Shown: positions 49,901 to 57,147 of the stretch, in pieces | How the letters are laid out: every line of letters begins with the position of its first letter | Numbering within the stretch: position 1 is the stretch's first letter | Assembly: GCF_000004195.4 (NCBI RefSeq) | Contig: NC_030684.2 | Coordinates: 109,407,429 to 109,471,428, forward strand | Origin: Xenopus tropicalis | Taxonomy: Eukaryota; Chordata; Amphibia; Anura; Pipidae | Direction: 5' to 3' | Length of the DNA stretch: 64,000 bases | The notes under the pieces: generated by a model | The model's input: the letters and a program-made list of their open reading frames with translations, nothing else | Told to the model about the DNA's origin: nothing | Databases searched by the model: none | Position numbers and translations under genes: made by a program

Positions 49901-52900
49901 TTCCAATAAAATTGATTCATGTTTGTGGCTGTAATGTGACAAAATGTGGAAAAGTTCAAGGGGGCCGAATACTTTTGCAAGCCACTGTATGTATCCTGTT
50001 ATATGCTTAAGTAAACCAAATTTCCCTTTATGTTGCATTGTTAATATGTTACGATCAATTTAAAGGGTACTATTAACTATATTGTTTACTTGTGCTTGAA
50101 GCAATGTGTAATATAGTGTAGAAATAACTTGATAACTTGCTCCTGGGAAGTTATAGGCATTTTTTTTTGTCTTTGTTAGGGCTCCCATTTCTTTATAATT
50201 ATGGAAATATTTCTGTTTTCTCTCCAGCAAGAACCAGAAGTCCTATAATAGAACAACAGAACACTATAAAAAGGTTATAGGGGAATTTAAATGTTTTTGC
50301 TTCCTTGTCCTTTTCACACCCTCCATTGGGTGGCAGCAGAGAACAATAGAAACTAATTCCATTATTAGCGTGTGTCTATGTAGAGAGGAGAGGCAGACAT
50401 TACTGTATATACTGTATGTATATCACATTCATGCAAGAGCAGGGCATCGCAAGTGTTGTGTAACTTTTGAAAGGTTTCCCCAACTTATGGTGGGTGAACT
50501 ACGTGGACCAGACTGAAAGAGCACTAAGGGGCACAACTGGTGCCGATTCATGAAGCACTTCTGCCCAAGGTCTGGGTGTGCTTTTCATGTCATGTTGTAT
50601 TAAAAAAATCCAGCACACAGTGCAGAGCACCACATCTTCACCACATTACTGCCTGCCGTAGGCTGTCACCAGTCCCTAACTTGCACTTCATAAAGACATG
50701 CGTTGAGGGACAGGAGGCAATGTTGTATTCCTGGGGGTGACATGGGGGTTCTCATGGTGGTGCTCTGAAAATGAGCGCAAATGATCCCTTAATTCTTTGC
50801 TTCCTCAGAAGCCATAAAAGAGCCTGTCATGCACTACTGGAGAATTTCATGTGCCGTTAGCTGACCCATACATGCACCGATATCATACAAAATTAAGTTT
50901 ATAACGATAATCAGTGAGTATATGGTGGGAGATGAAGTGACTGATATCAGTAAAACCTTGAATATTGGTCACCTCATTGATCAGGCAAGATTGAAAATTT
51001 TAAGGCGTCTGTAGGCGCCCAAACATTGTAACGTTAATGCTGAATTGTCAGATAGGGTAAAGAATTCCTTTAATTGTGCTAGCATATCTAACCATTCAGC
51101 TCTTAACGTTAGTAGCATGTATGGCCAACTTACATACGACTATAAAAATCTCCTGTCCAACCCAAGGTTATCTGTTACTCACTAATGGAAATGTCTGCAT
51201 GCCCATTGCCAAACAAAAGAAACCACAGGAGCTGCATTAGGTTTGTAATTAGTATTAAGCCATGTGTTTATGACCAAAGGTAGTGTGTGTCAGTCTGGCA
51301 CATAGATCTCTGCATTGGCTTAAGTACTGGAAGCTAGTAAGATTCAGTTGTACTTGGGCATGCATCATTCTAAGGGCACAAAGGTGAGCAAATCATAAAC
51401 CCATGTCTTATTACTCTAAATGGAGAGTGTAAGCAATGTAACACCCTCAGATAAGAGTTCCAACTGCCCCCACAGATGTTTTTTTCGGTAACTTCAACTG
51501 CGGCATGCTTTCAGGTCCAATGTTCTCATCACTGATTCTCTATAACAGATAAAACTCTAAAGCTATAACTTTGTAGACCAGATTTATCTAAGGCACTGGC
51601 ATATCTATACACCATTTTGATGAATCTGCAAACTAATACTCTCTTTAAAACTAAGACAAAATGGTTAAAAGATATACCAAACCTGGAGGAGGAGATATGG
51701 GAGGAGGCACTTGCCTGGGTGCCCCAACTTACTATGTCAGCCAGGGACAGGTTCTTATTAATTCATTCAGATTAAGTTTATACATAGAGTCTACTTGACA
51801 CAGCAGAAACTGTCTATATATATCAGGGGGCCTCTGATCAATGTCCTTAATGCCACAATGATATTGGTTCCTTCCTCCATGTGTTTTGGGTGTGTCCTGT
51901 CATACACATACCTCCCAACAGTCCCAAATTTGACAGCTCAGCCTGGAGTCCCGGATTCTTACTGAAAAGTCCCTCATTTCCCTTTGACTTCCTGCACTGA
52001 ACACTAAAAAAGTTACAATGTTTCTTAAGGCTGATGCCACACCAGGCGTAGGGCTGATTTTTTCGGCAAGCGGAAAAACGCTTGCCAAAAATTCAGCCCT
52101 ACGCCTGCTACTTGTGCCTGCACCCGAATGAATGGAATACGCTCGGGTGCAGGCACATGTAGCCGATATACGCATGAAAACGCAAGACTTTGCATTCTCT
52201 CGCGTTTTCATGCGTGTATCGGCTACATGTGCCTGCACCCGAGCGTATCTCATTCATTCGGGTGCAGGCACAAGTAGCAGGCGTAGGGCTGAATTTTCGG
52301 CAAGCGTTTTTGTGCTTGCCGAAAAAATCAGCCCTACGCCTGGTGTGGCATCAGCCTAAACTTAAATAACTAGGCTTTTGGCAGAGAGCCCAGAAACTCA
52401 ACAAGCTACACCTGCACTCAGATACAATTGTAACTAATAAGCTAAACAGGTCTCTTGGGGGAACTGAGACTTGCAGCCTAAAGGACAATTTCACTTTTTT
52501 TTTTTTTTTAGCAAAACTGTAATAACACATAAAACTACCCCAAAACACCCAGAAATGTGTAAAAAAACTTTAAATAACCTGCCAAATTTTGCAAAATGGG
52601 AGTGGTATTTAGGGTGTGTGGTCACAAAAGTGGGCATGGCCAAATGTGCACCATTTCTTTTTGTCCCTCTTTTTGCCCAACATATTGTCACCAAGCCTGT
52701 GCTTTCTGGGAGTAACTGGTGACCTCAATTACGAGAAACTCCGTTACTCTGTTTCTTCCAGTTGTTTTATTATGCCAAAAAAGCTATTCTCTCTCTCTTC
52801 TCTCCTCTCTTTTTCTCTCTATCTTCTTATCACCTTATGTACTCTTCTTTTTCTTGTTGTACCTAAATGTTTGCTTTGCGAAAAAAAAAACTTAAAAAAA

Positions 52901-54953
52901 AATAATAAACCCTTGTCTTTCTTGTCAATGGTTTTAATGGAAATCATGGCTGGCAAAAGGTAATTTAAATTTAGCTAACAAGCTCCTTTGTAGGATCTAG
53001 GTTTTTCTCCCCTATATGAAAAATGGCAGCAAAGAATACTCTAGTTTTCCCTTTTAATCATCTCTGTTGAAATTACATATCTTGAATTCATGCTTTTTCC
53101 TTATTTTTGACTGGTAGTCTTGTGTTTTTCAGAACTAAATGTACTCTATCATATTTCTTCCTTATTCCTGTGCCCCTCCTATCAAATTAGTAATGTTCAG
53201 TGACTTTAGCATGTTCTACCAGTTACACACGTAATCTGCTGCTGGCACAGTCTCATTTATCACAACTGAAAAATGCGCCTCCTTTACTTTTATTTTCTCA
53301 GGCTTCTTGGGTTTCCCCTTGTTTTCTGAAGTCGGTATCACATATTTAATACACAGTGGCTGTGGACCCTAGAGCAAAATAGTTTTAGGCCGCCTTAAAG
53401 ATATTTTTCATAAACACATATTTTATCCGCTTATCAGCCACTTGGCCCTCTATACCTCCTGGTTCCCTCAGCATTTGCAAGATGTGCTTCCTTTATAGTT
53501 AACTACCTTTTAATACATTAGTTGCTTCCATTTCTGAGGGACAGTGCTGGATAATAAACATGATCATTTGCTCTTGCATTAATAATAAGCCCTGTTGTCT
53601 GTATTTCTCCAATAACTCAGTTCATTACACTTCCCCAAAGGAAATGCACCTTGGTTAGCAGACCTTGTTGTTAGTAGGGGGATTCCAGGTAAGTTTTTTT
53701 CCTCCATTATTTCCCATGCAAACTTACCTATTTGAACACTGAAATGCTGGTAAGGGAATTCCCCTTTTCTCTGCCTGTAATGACAGGGAAGCGCATTTAT
53801 CTAGATCTGGCTGCAGAACCATAAATGCAGGTTTGTACTCTCAGGTAAACATGTTCATTTAGTGATGGCAACAGTGCCAGAGGGAAATAACTAAGATTCT
53901 TGTAATCGAGCAGATAAAGGTTAATATGTGCACCTTGTAAACTGTGATTGTGCAGGTTAAATTATGAGCAGTGTCTCTTTAGCTGTTTTGGTCTGATTCT
54001 GACTACCTGTATCCCTAGCAAACCTGTGTAGTGATTGTAGTTCAGTAGCAGATATAGATCCAATAAAATGTCTAGCAGTGCAAATCTATGTAGTAATAGG
54101 AGAATCTGGCTGAGATACTAGAAGAAATGCTGTTGTGGAAGAAAACTAGAAACAATGGTAAGACACAATCGAAAGATCAAACAATCGAAAGATCCACCAG
54201 GTCCAATTTTAAGCTATATATTTCCCAGGCAGTTGATCCCACGGGCCCCATATGCAAGCTGATAAGCTGCCAATTTGGTCTGTGGTCGGTCCATGTTTGA
54301 CACTTCCCCTTTCTGCCATTTCCAACACAGTTGGGGCACAACCTGCAGGAAAATAACATTGTGTGGGGGGTGGGGGGGGATCTGCTGGGGGTGAAGCTCA
54401 TGGTTATGGAGGAAAATATGACCTCAGCACTAGAACTGAGGTCAAGCAGACAGAGACCTCTGCATTCTTGGTTATTATATTGTGCATATTGTGAGTTTGC
54501 CACTGGCCACGAGAGGACACAGAAAAAATCTGCAAACTTATTGTAACCCCCTCCCTTTGTAGACTATTGGTTTAAATAACCCCATATTTAATAAAATGCA
54601 TTAAGTTTGCCTAGGAGCAGTAATCCATAGCAACCAATAAGACGTTTGCCTAAACAGGCAACCAGTAAATGCTACCTGCTGATTGGTTGTTATGGCTTAC
54701 TGCTCCTGGGCAAACTTAGTGTCTTTTATTACATAACCCCCCATAAGGGTAACATCTTCCTTCACATGTTCAAAAAAGAACATGCAGCATTATATTATGT
54801 TTTTCGCTAAAATAGTTGTGTTTTGTTACCTTTGTTGTTTTATAGGAACTGCAGGAGTTTCGTCAGTTTGTGAGATCCCATCCACCATATGACATTGTAG
54901 TTGATGGACTTAACGTGGCTTACATTACCACTAAAGGCCGTGGCTCTCAGACG
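31543..54953 (+). CDS. prorp: PRORP (KIAA0391, MRPP3), mitochondrial RNase P nuclease subunit, 5' part
   Basis: PRORP is the metallonuclease of protein-only mitochondrial RNase P; with TRMT10C and HSD17B10 it cuts the 5' leader from mitochondrial tRNA precursors. In-window coding exons are 31543-32564, 33578-33625, 36039-36171 and 54846-54953, joined in phase to 437 codons. They cover a likely mitochondrial targeting leader, the pentatricopeptide repeat region (YKLLLKYLALCVRQNQAAEV, GAYSLFIKGFSLTDRW, NYGYCIQGAIYHKDDKLAWA), the zinc-binding CxxC (GHCQVC) and the start of the NYN nuclease domain with the first catalytic Asp in VVDGLNV. The remaining nuclease exons lie beyond the window. The track-initial ATG precedes a Met-Met at 31579-31584 that better matches the human start; using 31579 puts the catalytic Asp at residue 409, the human number. 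Confidence 0.95.
32679..32998. mobile_element. MITE family A, full-length copy in PRORP intron 1
   Basis: TACAGGTATGGGACCCATTA and AAGGGGTCTGATACCTGTA are inverted ends, with TTTCGGATAAGGGGTCTTT and TTTCCGGATAAGGGG inside. It is the best-preserved copy in the window. Confidence 0.7.
33578..33625 (+). CDS. prorp: PRORP coding exon 2
   Basis: A 48-base exon, acceptor TTTCTAG, donor GTAAGT. It encodes IPNESWRGHLSTVSE with split codons at both ends, matching the FES-x-W-x-G-x-T spacer of the human protein. Confidence 0.85.
33999..34362. mobile_element. hAT-type MITE with perfect 8-bp duplication and G-rich repeats
   Basis: ATAGCAGT is duplicated at 33991-33998 and 34363-34370. The ends CAGGGCCGCCGCT and AGCAGCGGCCCTA are inverted repeats. 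Inside, TATGGGGGC and ATTGGGGGCACT repeat several times between 34175 and 34240. Confidence 0.75.
34643..34930. mobile_element. MITE family A, diverged copy
   Basis: ACATGGGATCCATTATGTGG, CATTATCCAGAAAGG and GGATAATAGATCCTATGCCT match family A ends and interior with many changes. It lies in PRORP intron 2. Confidence 0.55.
34955..35215. repeat. Possible diverged CAGGGTYGGACTGG-type repeat
   Basis: GGCAGGTTTGGACTGATAT at one side and CCTGCCAGTCTGAAC at the other are weak inverted ends like those at 40153-40384. Confidence 0.35.
35663..35948. mobile_element. MITE, AAGGTGGGCATAC type
   Basis: AAAGGTGGGCATACCGATTT and CTTACCATGTATGGCAACCTT are imperfect inverted ends. Interior TATGTGGGCATATCGGGAAAG adds a local palindrome. 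It relates to 47079-47380. Confidence 0.5.
36039..36171 (+). CDS. prorp: PRORP coding exon 3 (zinc CxxC)
   Basis: The acceptor is TTTGGCAG and the donor is GTGAGT. It encodes GHCQVCKQQLESIHLMPEEY and onward to FRKTTPQ. The two cysteines are the conserved zinc ligands that pair with a C-terminal His/Cys in the family. Confidence 0.94.
36221..36360. repeat. Fragment of CAGGGTYGGACTGG hAT-like repeat
   Basis: ACAGGGTTGGACTGGGC and AGTGGGCCCC with GTGGGGGCCCCTG resemble 40153-40384. The far end is unclear. It sits 50 bases after the PRORP exon 3 donor. Confidence 0.4.
37330..37680. repeat. Interspersed repeat family E, copy 3 (reversed)
   Basis: ATGGTTGCTAGGGTCAAG, CAAGCAATGGTTTAAA and GGCTGCTGGGGTCATTGACC are reverse complements of blocks in 22100-22450. 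Confidence 0.5.
37819..38103. mobile_element. hAT-type MITE, CAGTGATCCCCAAC ends
   Basis: The target duplication CACTAGGG (37811-37818) and CACTAGAG (38104-38111) match at 7 of 8 bases. The ends are CAGTGATCCCCAAC and TTTGGGGACCCCTG. The interior AGTGGCTCC, CTACCAAATAGCCAATCA and TGTTACTCAC is a common Xenopus hAT MITE. Confidence 0.75.
38112..39388. other. PRORP intron 3 sequence, nothing recognised
   Basis: It has T-runs near 38412 and 38759 and a short C-rich stretch near 38830. No conserved exon, RNA gene or clear terminal repeat was found. Confidence 0.5.
39389..39716. mobile_element. Nested-palindrome MITE (family P), full copy 1
   Basis: The whole element is a palindrome: the outer arms (GGCGTAGGGCGGATATTTTC) are each a hairpin (CGGCAAGCGGAAAAGCGCCTG), and the centre is a second hairpin with CACATGTAGCCGATATACGC on one side and its complement on the other. 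CGGGTGCAGGCAC separates the parts. Copy 2 is at 52028-52357, and a half copy at 7021-7141. Confidence 0.75.
39896..40020. repeat. Fragment of TTAA-type MITE, ACAGTATACACC start
   Basis: TAAATGGACAGTATACACCC matches the starts at 4443 and 33367. It is followed by T/A-rich sequence; the far end is not seen. Confidence 0.4.
40153..40384. mobile_element. GC-rich hAT-like MITE, CAGGGTCGGACTGG ends
   Basis: CAGGGTCGGACTGG and CCAGTCCGACCCTG are perfect inverted ends. The interior is strikingly GC-rich with a run of about 15 C at 40240. Flanks TTTTAGC and TTTAAGC are a possible imperfect duplication. Confidence 0.7.
40385..41825. other. PRORP intron 3 sequence, nothing recognised
   Basis: AT-rich non-coding sequence. 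No splice-bounded conserved exon and no clear repeat boundaries. Confidence 0.45.
41826..41996. mobile_element. Probable SPIN-like hAT MITE
   Basis: It starts CAGTGGTTTTCAACCTTCC and ends AGGTTGAGAACCGCTG. The interior includes TGCTGCGACCCTTTAATACA, CAGTTCCTCATGTTGTGGTG, ACCCCCAACCATAAAAT, CCTAAGACCATCAGAAATAT and GAAAGGGTCGTTC. These blocks match, as I recall, the SPIN (SPACE INVADERS/OposCharlie) hAT family, known for repeated horizontal transfer among tetrapods, including a clawed frog. The 171-base size fits its MITEs. The 8-bp flanks do not match each other, suggesting decay. Confidence 0.65.
42351..42678. mobile_element. MITE family A, copy in PRORP intron 3
   Basis: GCAGGTATGTGATCCATTAT, TTTTTAGTAGACTTAAGG and GGATATGGTCTCATACCTGTA show the family ends and interior in the same orientation as 9298-9629. 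Confidence 0.65.
43250..43799. mobile_element. Probable TTAA-type MITE
   Basis: It ends TGGAGTTTCCCTTTAA, a common Xenopus MITE end, with CTTTGCAATATACATC near the start. The 5' boundary is uncertain. Confidence 0.4.
43800..44729. other. PRORP intron 3 sequence, nothing recognised
   Basis: No recognised gene or repeat. Open frames near 44221-44517 have no family resemblance I know and no splice context. Confidence 0.4.
44730..45370. repeat. Interspersed repeat split by a TTAA-like element
   Basis: The outer parts (GTGCTAAAAATTGTGTATTA; GGGAGCTGTCCTGGGCAA; GGTTTTTATGGGTTTTTTTTG) match 6083-6410. About 310 bases between roughly 44930 and 45240, ending CTTTCCTTCTCCTTAAG, are absent from that copy and end like the TTAA MITEs at 21241. 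Confidence 0.4.
45371..46920. other. PRORP intron 3 sequence, nothing recognised
   Basis: AT-rich non-coding DNA without a recognised gene. A TTTTCTTTTACAG followed by GATATGACTTATTATGAG at about 46469 looks like an acceptor, but no conserved PRORP peptide follows. Confidence 0.4.
46922..46967. repeat. Compound (TA)n(GA)n microsatellite
   Basis: About 14 TA units are followed directly by about eight GA units. Confidence 0.95.
47079..47380. mobile_element. MITE with nested hairpins, AAGGTGGCCATACACG ends
   Basis: AAGGTGGCCATACACG and CGTGTATGACCACCTT are terminal inverted repeats. Inside are a perfect hairpin (AAGATCCGCTCGCTTG and its complement, 47095-47137) and a second one, CCCGATATC...GATATCGGG (47142-47174). 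Confidence 0.7.
47458..47740. mobile_element. TTAA-type MITE family D, copy 1
   Basis: It begins TTAAAGGGATTCTGTCA. GCATCAGTTAATAG, AGAATCCTGCTTTGAAAT and TTTATATTTAATTT recur at 59145-59290. Confidence 0.5.
48387..48599 (+). repeat. Tc1 left terminal inverted repeat
   Basis: 213 bases; the inner end is TAATTATTCAGCCCCC, which repeats the TATTCG-CCCCC motif of the outer end, the usual double transposase-binding layout. Confidence 0.95.
48756..49770 (+). pseudogene. Tc1 transposase, frameshifted and prematurely stopped
   Basis: The enzyme would cut and paste the element using a DD34E catalytic domain. The N-terminal paired-like helix-turn-helix part (RQVRDKVIEKFKAG; PRSTVQAIIQKW; RQGRPPKLTGR) reads from ATG 48756 to a stop at 49170-49172. 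Near 49140 (AAGTCTGCAGTTTGCC) about five bases seem to be missing relative to the family as I recall it. The catalytic part continues in another frame (about 49162-49665): VLWSDETKMELFG (first D), FQQDNDPKNKA (second D; family has KH where this has KN) and SPDLNPIESLW (E). A TAA at 49663-49665 (CTGTTTTGCAAATAAG) ends it about 35 codons early; the lost tail is readable to TGA 49768-49770. It cannot be functional. Confidence 0.93.
49775..49987 (-). repeat. Tc1 right terminal inverted repeat
   Basis: 213 bases, the reverse complement of the left repeat with two differences, both within the outer 35 bases. Confidence 0.95.
49990..51580. other. PRORP intron 3 sequence, mostly unassigned
   Basis: No gene recognised. 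About 50860-51140 has CCATACATGCACCGATATCA and AGCATGTATGGCCAACTTA, weak ends of the AAGGTGGCCATAC type. Confidence 0.4.
51590..51900 (+). mobile_element. L1/Tx1-like LINE ORF2 C-terminal fragment, part 1
   Basis: Translated frames give KWLKDIPNLEEEIWEEALAW, VPQLTMSARDRFLLIH and, after a frameshift and stops, FLHVFWVCPV. The W..A......MS.RDR...IH and F.HVFW.CP patterns are the L1-type ORF2 tail. Part 2 follows after an 800-base insertion. Confidence 0.6.
51905..52690. mobile_element. MITE, CATACCTCCCAAC type, inserted in the LINE
   Basis: It starts CATACCTCCCAACAGTCCC and ends TTTGTCCCTCTTTTTGCCCAAC then ATATTG, short imperfect inverted ends. It separates two halves of a LINE and is itself split by the palindromic element at 52028-52357. 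Confidence 0.5.
52028..52357. mobile_element. Nested-palindrome MITE (family P), full copy 2
   Basis: AGGCTGATGCCACACCAGGC and the complementary GCCTGGTGTGGCATCAGCCT are perfect 20-base ends. Three hairpins follow: left arm (TTCGGCAAGCG/CGCTTGCC), centre (CACATGTAGCCGATATACGC with its complement around CTTTGCATTC), and right arm (TTCGGCAAGCG/GCTTGCCGAA). TTA precedes it and AAA follows. Confidence 0.85.
52691..52950 (+). mobile_element. L1/Tx1-like LINE fragment, part 2
   Basis: The frame reads SLCFLGVTGDLNYEKLRYSV then SSSCFIMPKKLFSL, matching the CLLG...L..A.K.I pattern that follows the FW.CP block in L1-type ORF2. It ends in pyrimidine-rich and A-rich sequence with AATAAA near 52905. Confidence 0.55.
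52951..54576. other. PRORP intron 3 sequence, nothing recognised
   Basis: Non-coding. A G-run (GTGGGGGG-TGGGGGGGG) lies at about 54364-54380. Confidence 0.4.
54577..54748. mobile_element. MITE family C, copy 2
   Basis: GCATTAAGTTTGCCTAGG and GGGCAAACTTAGTG with ATAGCAACCAAT and ATTGGTTGTTATGG form the palindrome. It ends about 100 bases before PRORP exon 4. Confidence 0.65.
54846..54953 (+). CDS. prorp: PRORP coding exon 4 (NYN domain start)
   Basis: 36 codons, acceptor TTTTATAG, donor GTGAGT. It encodes ELQEFRQFVRSHPPYDIVVD then GLNVAYITTKGRGSQT; the Asp of VVDGLNV is the first catalytic aspartate. It lies 18.7 kb downstream of exon 3. Confidence 0.94.
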
Positions 54954-55094
54954 GTGAGTAAAGAACTTGGTCCCACCAAACATAACATAACAATTGTACT
55001 CTATCAGAAGAGGCTGGCAGTTTGGTCCATAGAGACTGTTTACTAACAGGTATGGTTCCTTTAGAATTTTCTTGTACAGATAGATGCCATAGAC

Positions 55095-56055
55095 CAGTGC
55101 TGTCCAACTTCTGCAGTGCCGAGGGCTGGAATTTCTTGCGCATACATGGTGGAGGGCCGCTAATGGAAGCCACTCCCCCCTTTTAAACCACACCCGCTTC
55201 AAACCACACCCATTTTATCACAATGGTGGTAGTGCAGCAAAAACCCAAATGCTTGGTCCTCACTGCAGGGATATCAACCATCATTCATATGTGAAAGAAT
55301 TATATTATGTCATATTAAGACACACCCTAAAATCCATATGACTCTTCCCCTGTGGATAGCACAGCAACCCCCAGTACATAATTACACACCTTAGGGAACA
55401 TTTACTGGCTATTTCCAACTGCTAACAAACTCCCAGAACAAACCCCTGCCAGGTTCACCTCCCACAGGCAGCATAGGGTAGCACTCTGCCTGCCCTACGC
55501 TACCTGTGTGTGCCATACTCTGCCCTACCCTGCCTGTGTGCCCTACTCTACCTGCCATATGCTGCCTGTGTGTGCCATACTCTGCCTGCCATATGCTGCC
55601 TGTGTGTGCCATACTCTGCCCTATCCTGTCTGTGTGTGCCATACTCTGCCCTACCCTGCCTGTGTGTTCAATACCCTCCCTGTCCTATGCTGCCTGTTTG
55701 TGCCATACCCTCCCTGCCCCATGCTGCCTATGTGCCATACTCTGCCTACCCTATGCTGCCTACACACAGACCTGAGGTGTTAACAGTTGAACAATGTTGG
55801 TGATTACAGCCTGAGCCTGAGGTGTGAACAATGCAAGGGGTAAACAATGCATAGATTAAAAGGTGTGAACAGTACAGGGGATTACATATTTAAACAATAC
55901 AGAGGGATTACAGCCTGAATCTGAGGTGAGAACCATGCAGGGGGGCAGTTAATCTCAGTACTGATACCATTTAAAGCTTATATAAGGGTAAACCATCAAA
56001 GCAGCCAGACAGGTGGGGGGGCTGCGGCCCGCGGGCTGCCAGTTGGACAGCACTG
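55095..56055. mobile_element. hAT element 1 carrying a 34-bp minisatellite, 961 bp
   Basis: A perfect 8-bp duplication, CCATAGAC (55087-55094 and 56056-56063), flanks inverted ends CAGTGCTGTCCAACTTCTGC and CAGTTGGACAGCACTG. It has no transposase. The interior matches hAT element 2 at 59893-61082. It starts 141 bases past the PRORP exon 4 donor. Confidence 0.9.
55465..55768 (+). repeat. 34-bp minisatellite array 1 (inside hAT 1)
   Basis: Tandem units built on TGTGTGCCATACTCTGCC plus TGCCCTACCCTGCC, with deletions in some units (about 8-9 partial or full units). All three plus frames stay open because 34 is not a multiple of 3 and the unit has no stop in any frame. Confidence 0.9.
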
Positions 56056-56858
56056 CCATAGACTATGCCAGAATAGATATGAACCTGCAGTAAATACATT
56101 TCTGCAAGGAGATCCTTGGGACTTTAATGAATAGTGGCACATTAGTAAAATGCTTAGTGAGATCCATTTGGAAAATATGTACTCGCTATTACAGATAAGA
56201 ATGAGGCCCAGTGAGACAATGTTTGAAATGGTTTGAAGCCAAGACAGTTAATTATTATTAAAATTACTTCCAGTTGTGTTGATGATATTCCTATTATTCG
56301 TAAATAATAACAACAAATAACCATTATTACAAAGGAGCAAGGCAGGTCAGCAGCTCAGAATCGATACAAACAAAGACCATTTTCTGATACACTTTTTTTG
56401 AAGAAACTATAGAAAAAATCTTAAAGGGCGAGCAAATTGAACTTCAGTAGCGGGAGCCAGTTTGTTAGGGACCCTCCAGGGAATTCAAATACTTGCTTTT
56501 TACTCCAGACCTTCTCTTGTGTAAATAAAATCACCGACTTTGGGTACTTTCTCTGTGAGCACCATGCTGTCAGACTGACTGGTATTCCCATGAAAAAAAA
56601 TGTTATTTATTTGGTGCATAAAATAAACAGTAAAAACTGTTCTGCATGTATCTGAATGTAGGCAATGTGTCATATATTTAAAAAATAACAAAATATGTTT
56701 TGCTGGTGTGCAAATACAGAAATTTCAGTCATCACCGTCTATATGCTATAAAACAATAGAACATGACTTTCTATAGGTAGTGGGCTGTATAGCATTGCCC
56801 AGTCAGAACTTGTTCCTATCTTGTGTTCAGTGTTGCTGTGTTCTGCAAGGTTCATCCC

Positions 56859-57060
56859 TTAGGATGAAGACACATGGAGCTACTAGTAGCAGCTACTTGT
56901 CATAGCTACAGAAATAGACAATGCTGATAATTTCCTGATAATTGTTTCTGCGTGTGTTTTAGCAGAGGAAATTCTCAGTGTCTATGGCAGGGCATTTTCT
57001 GGTGTTTAGTAGCTTTGACAAGTAGCTGCTATTAAGTAGCTCCATGTTTCTTCACCCTTA
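56859..57060. mobile_element. Palindromic MITE family H, copy 2
   Basis: TTAGGATGAAGACACATGGA and TCCATGTTTCTTCACCCTTA with GCTACTAGTAGCAGCTACTT match 17294-17500. Confidence 0.7.
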
Positions 57061-57144
57061 GGGCTCTGGCACACGGGGGAGATTAGTCGCCTGCGAACAG
57101 GGAGTTAATCGCGGGCGACTAATCTCCCCCGTGTGCCAGAGCCC
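57061..57144. mobile_element. 84-bp perfect-arm hairpin MITE with TTA duplication
   Basis: The arms GGGCTCTGGCACACGGGGGA extend to 31 perfect complementary bases (57061-57091 with 57114-57144) around a 22-base loop. TTA flanks both sides (57058-57060, 57145-57147). The first TTA is the end of the neighbouring MITE. Confidence 0.85.
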
Positions 57145-57147
57145 TTA

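Larger units (their letters stand above)
48387..49987 (+). mobile_element. Full-length Tc1/mariner element, 1601 bp
   Basis: TA duplications flank it (48385-48386, 49988-49989). The terminal inverted repeats are 213 bases each (48387-48599 and 49775-49987), start CAGTGGCTTGCAAAAG and differ at only two positions. Between them is one transposase reading frame, now broken. It lies in the sense direction in PRORP intron 3. The near-identical ends indicate recent arrival or terminal gene conversion. Very similar Tc1 families are widespread in fishes and frogs. Confidence 0.97.
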
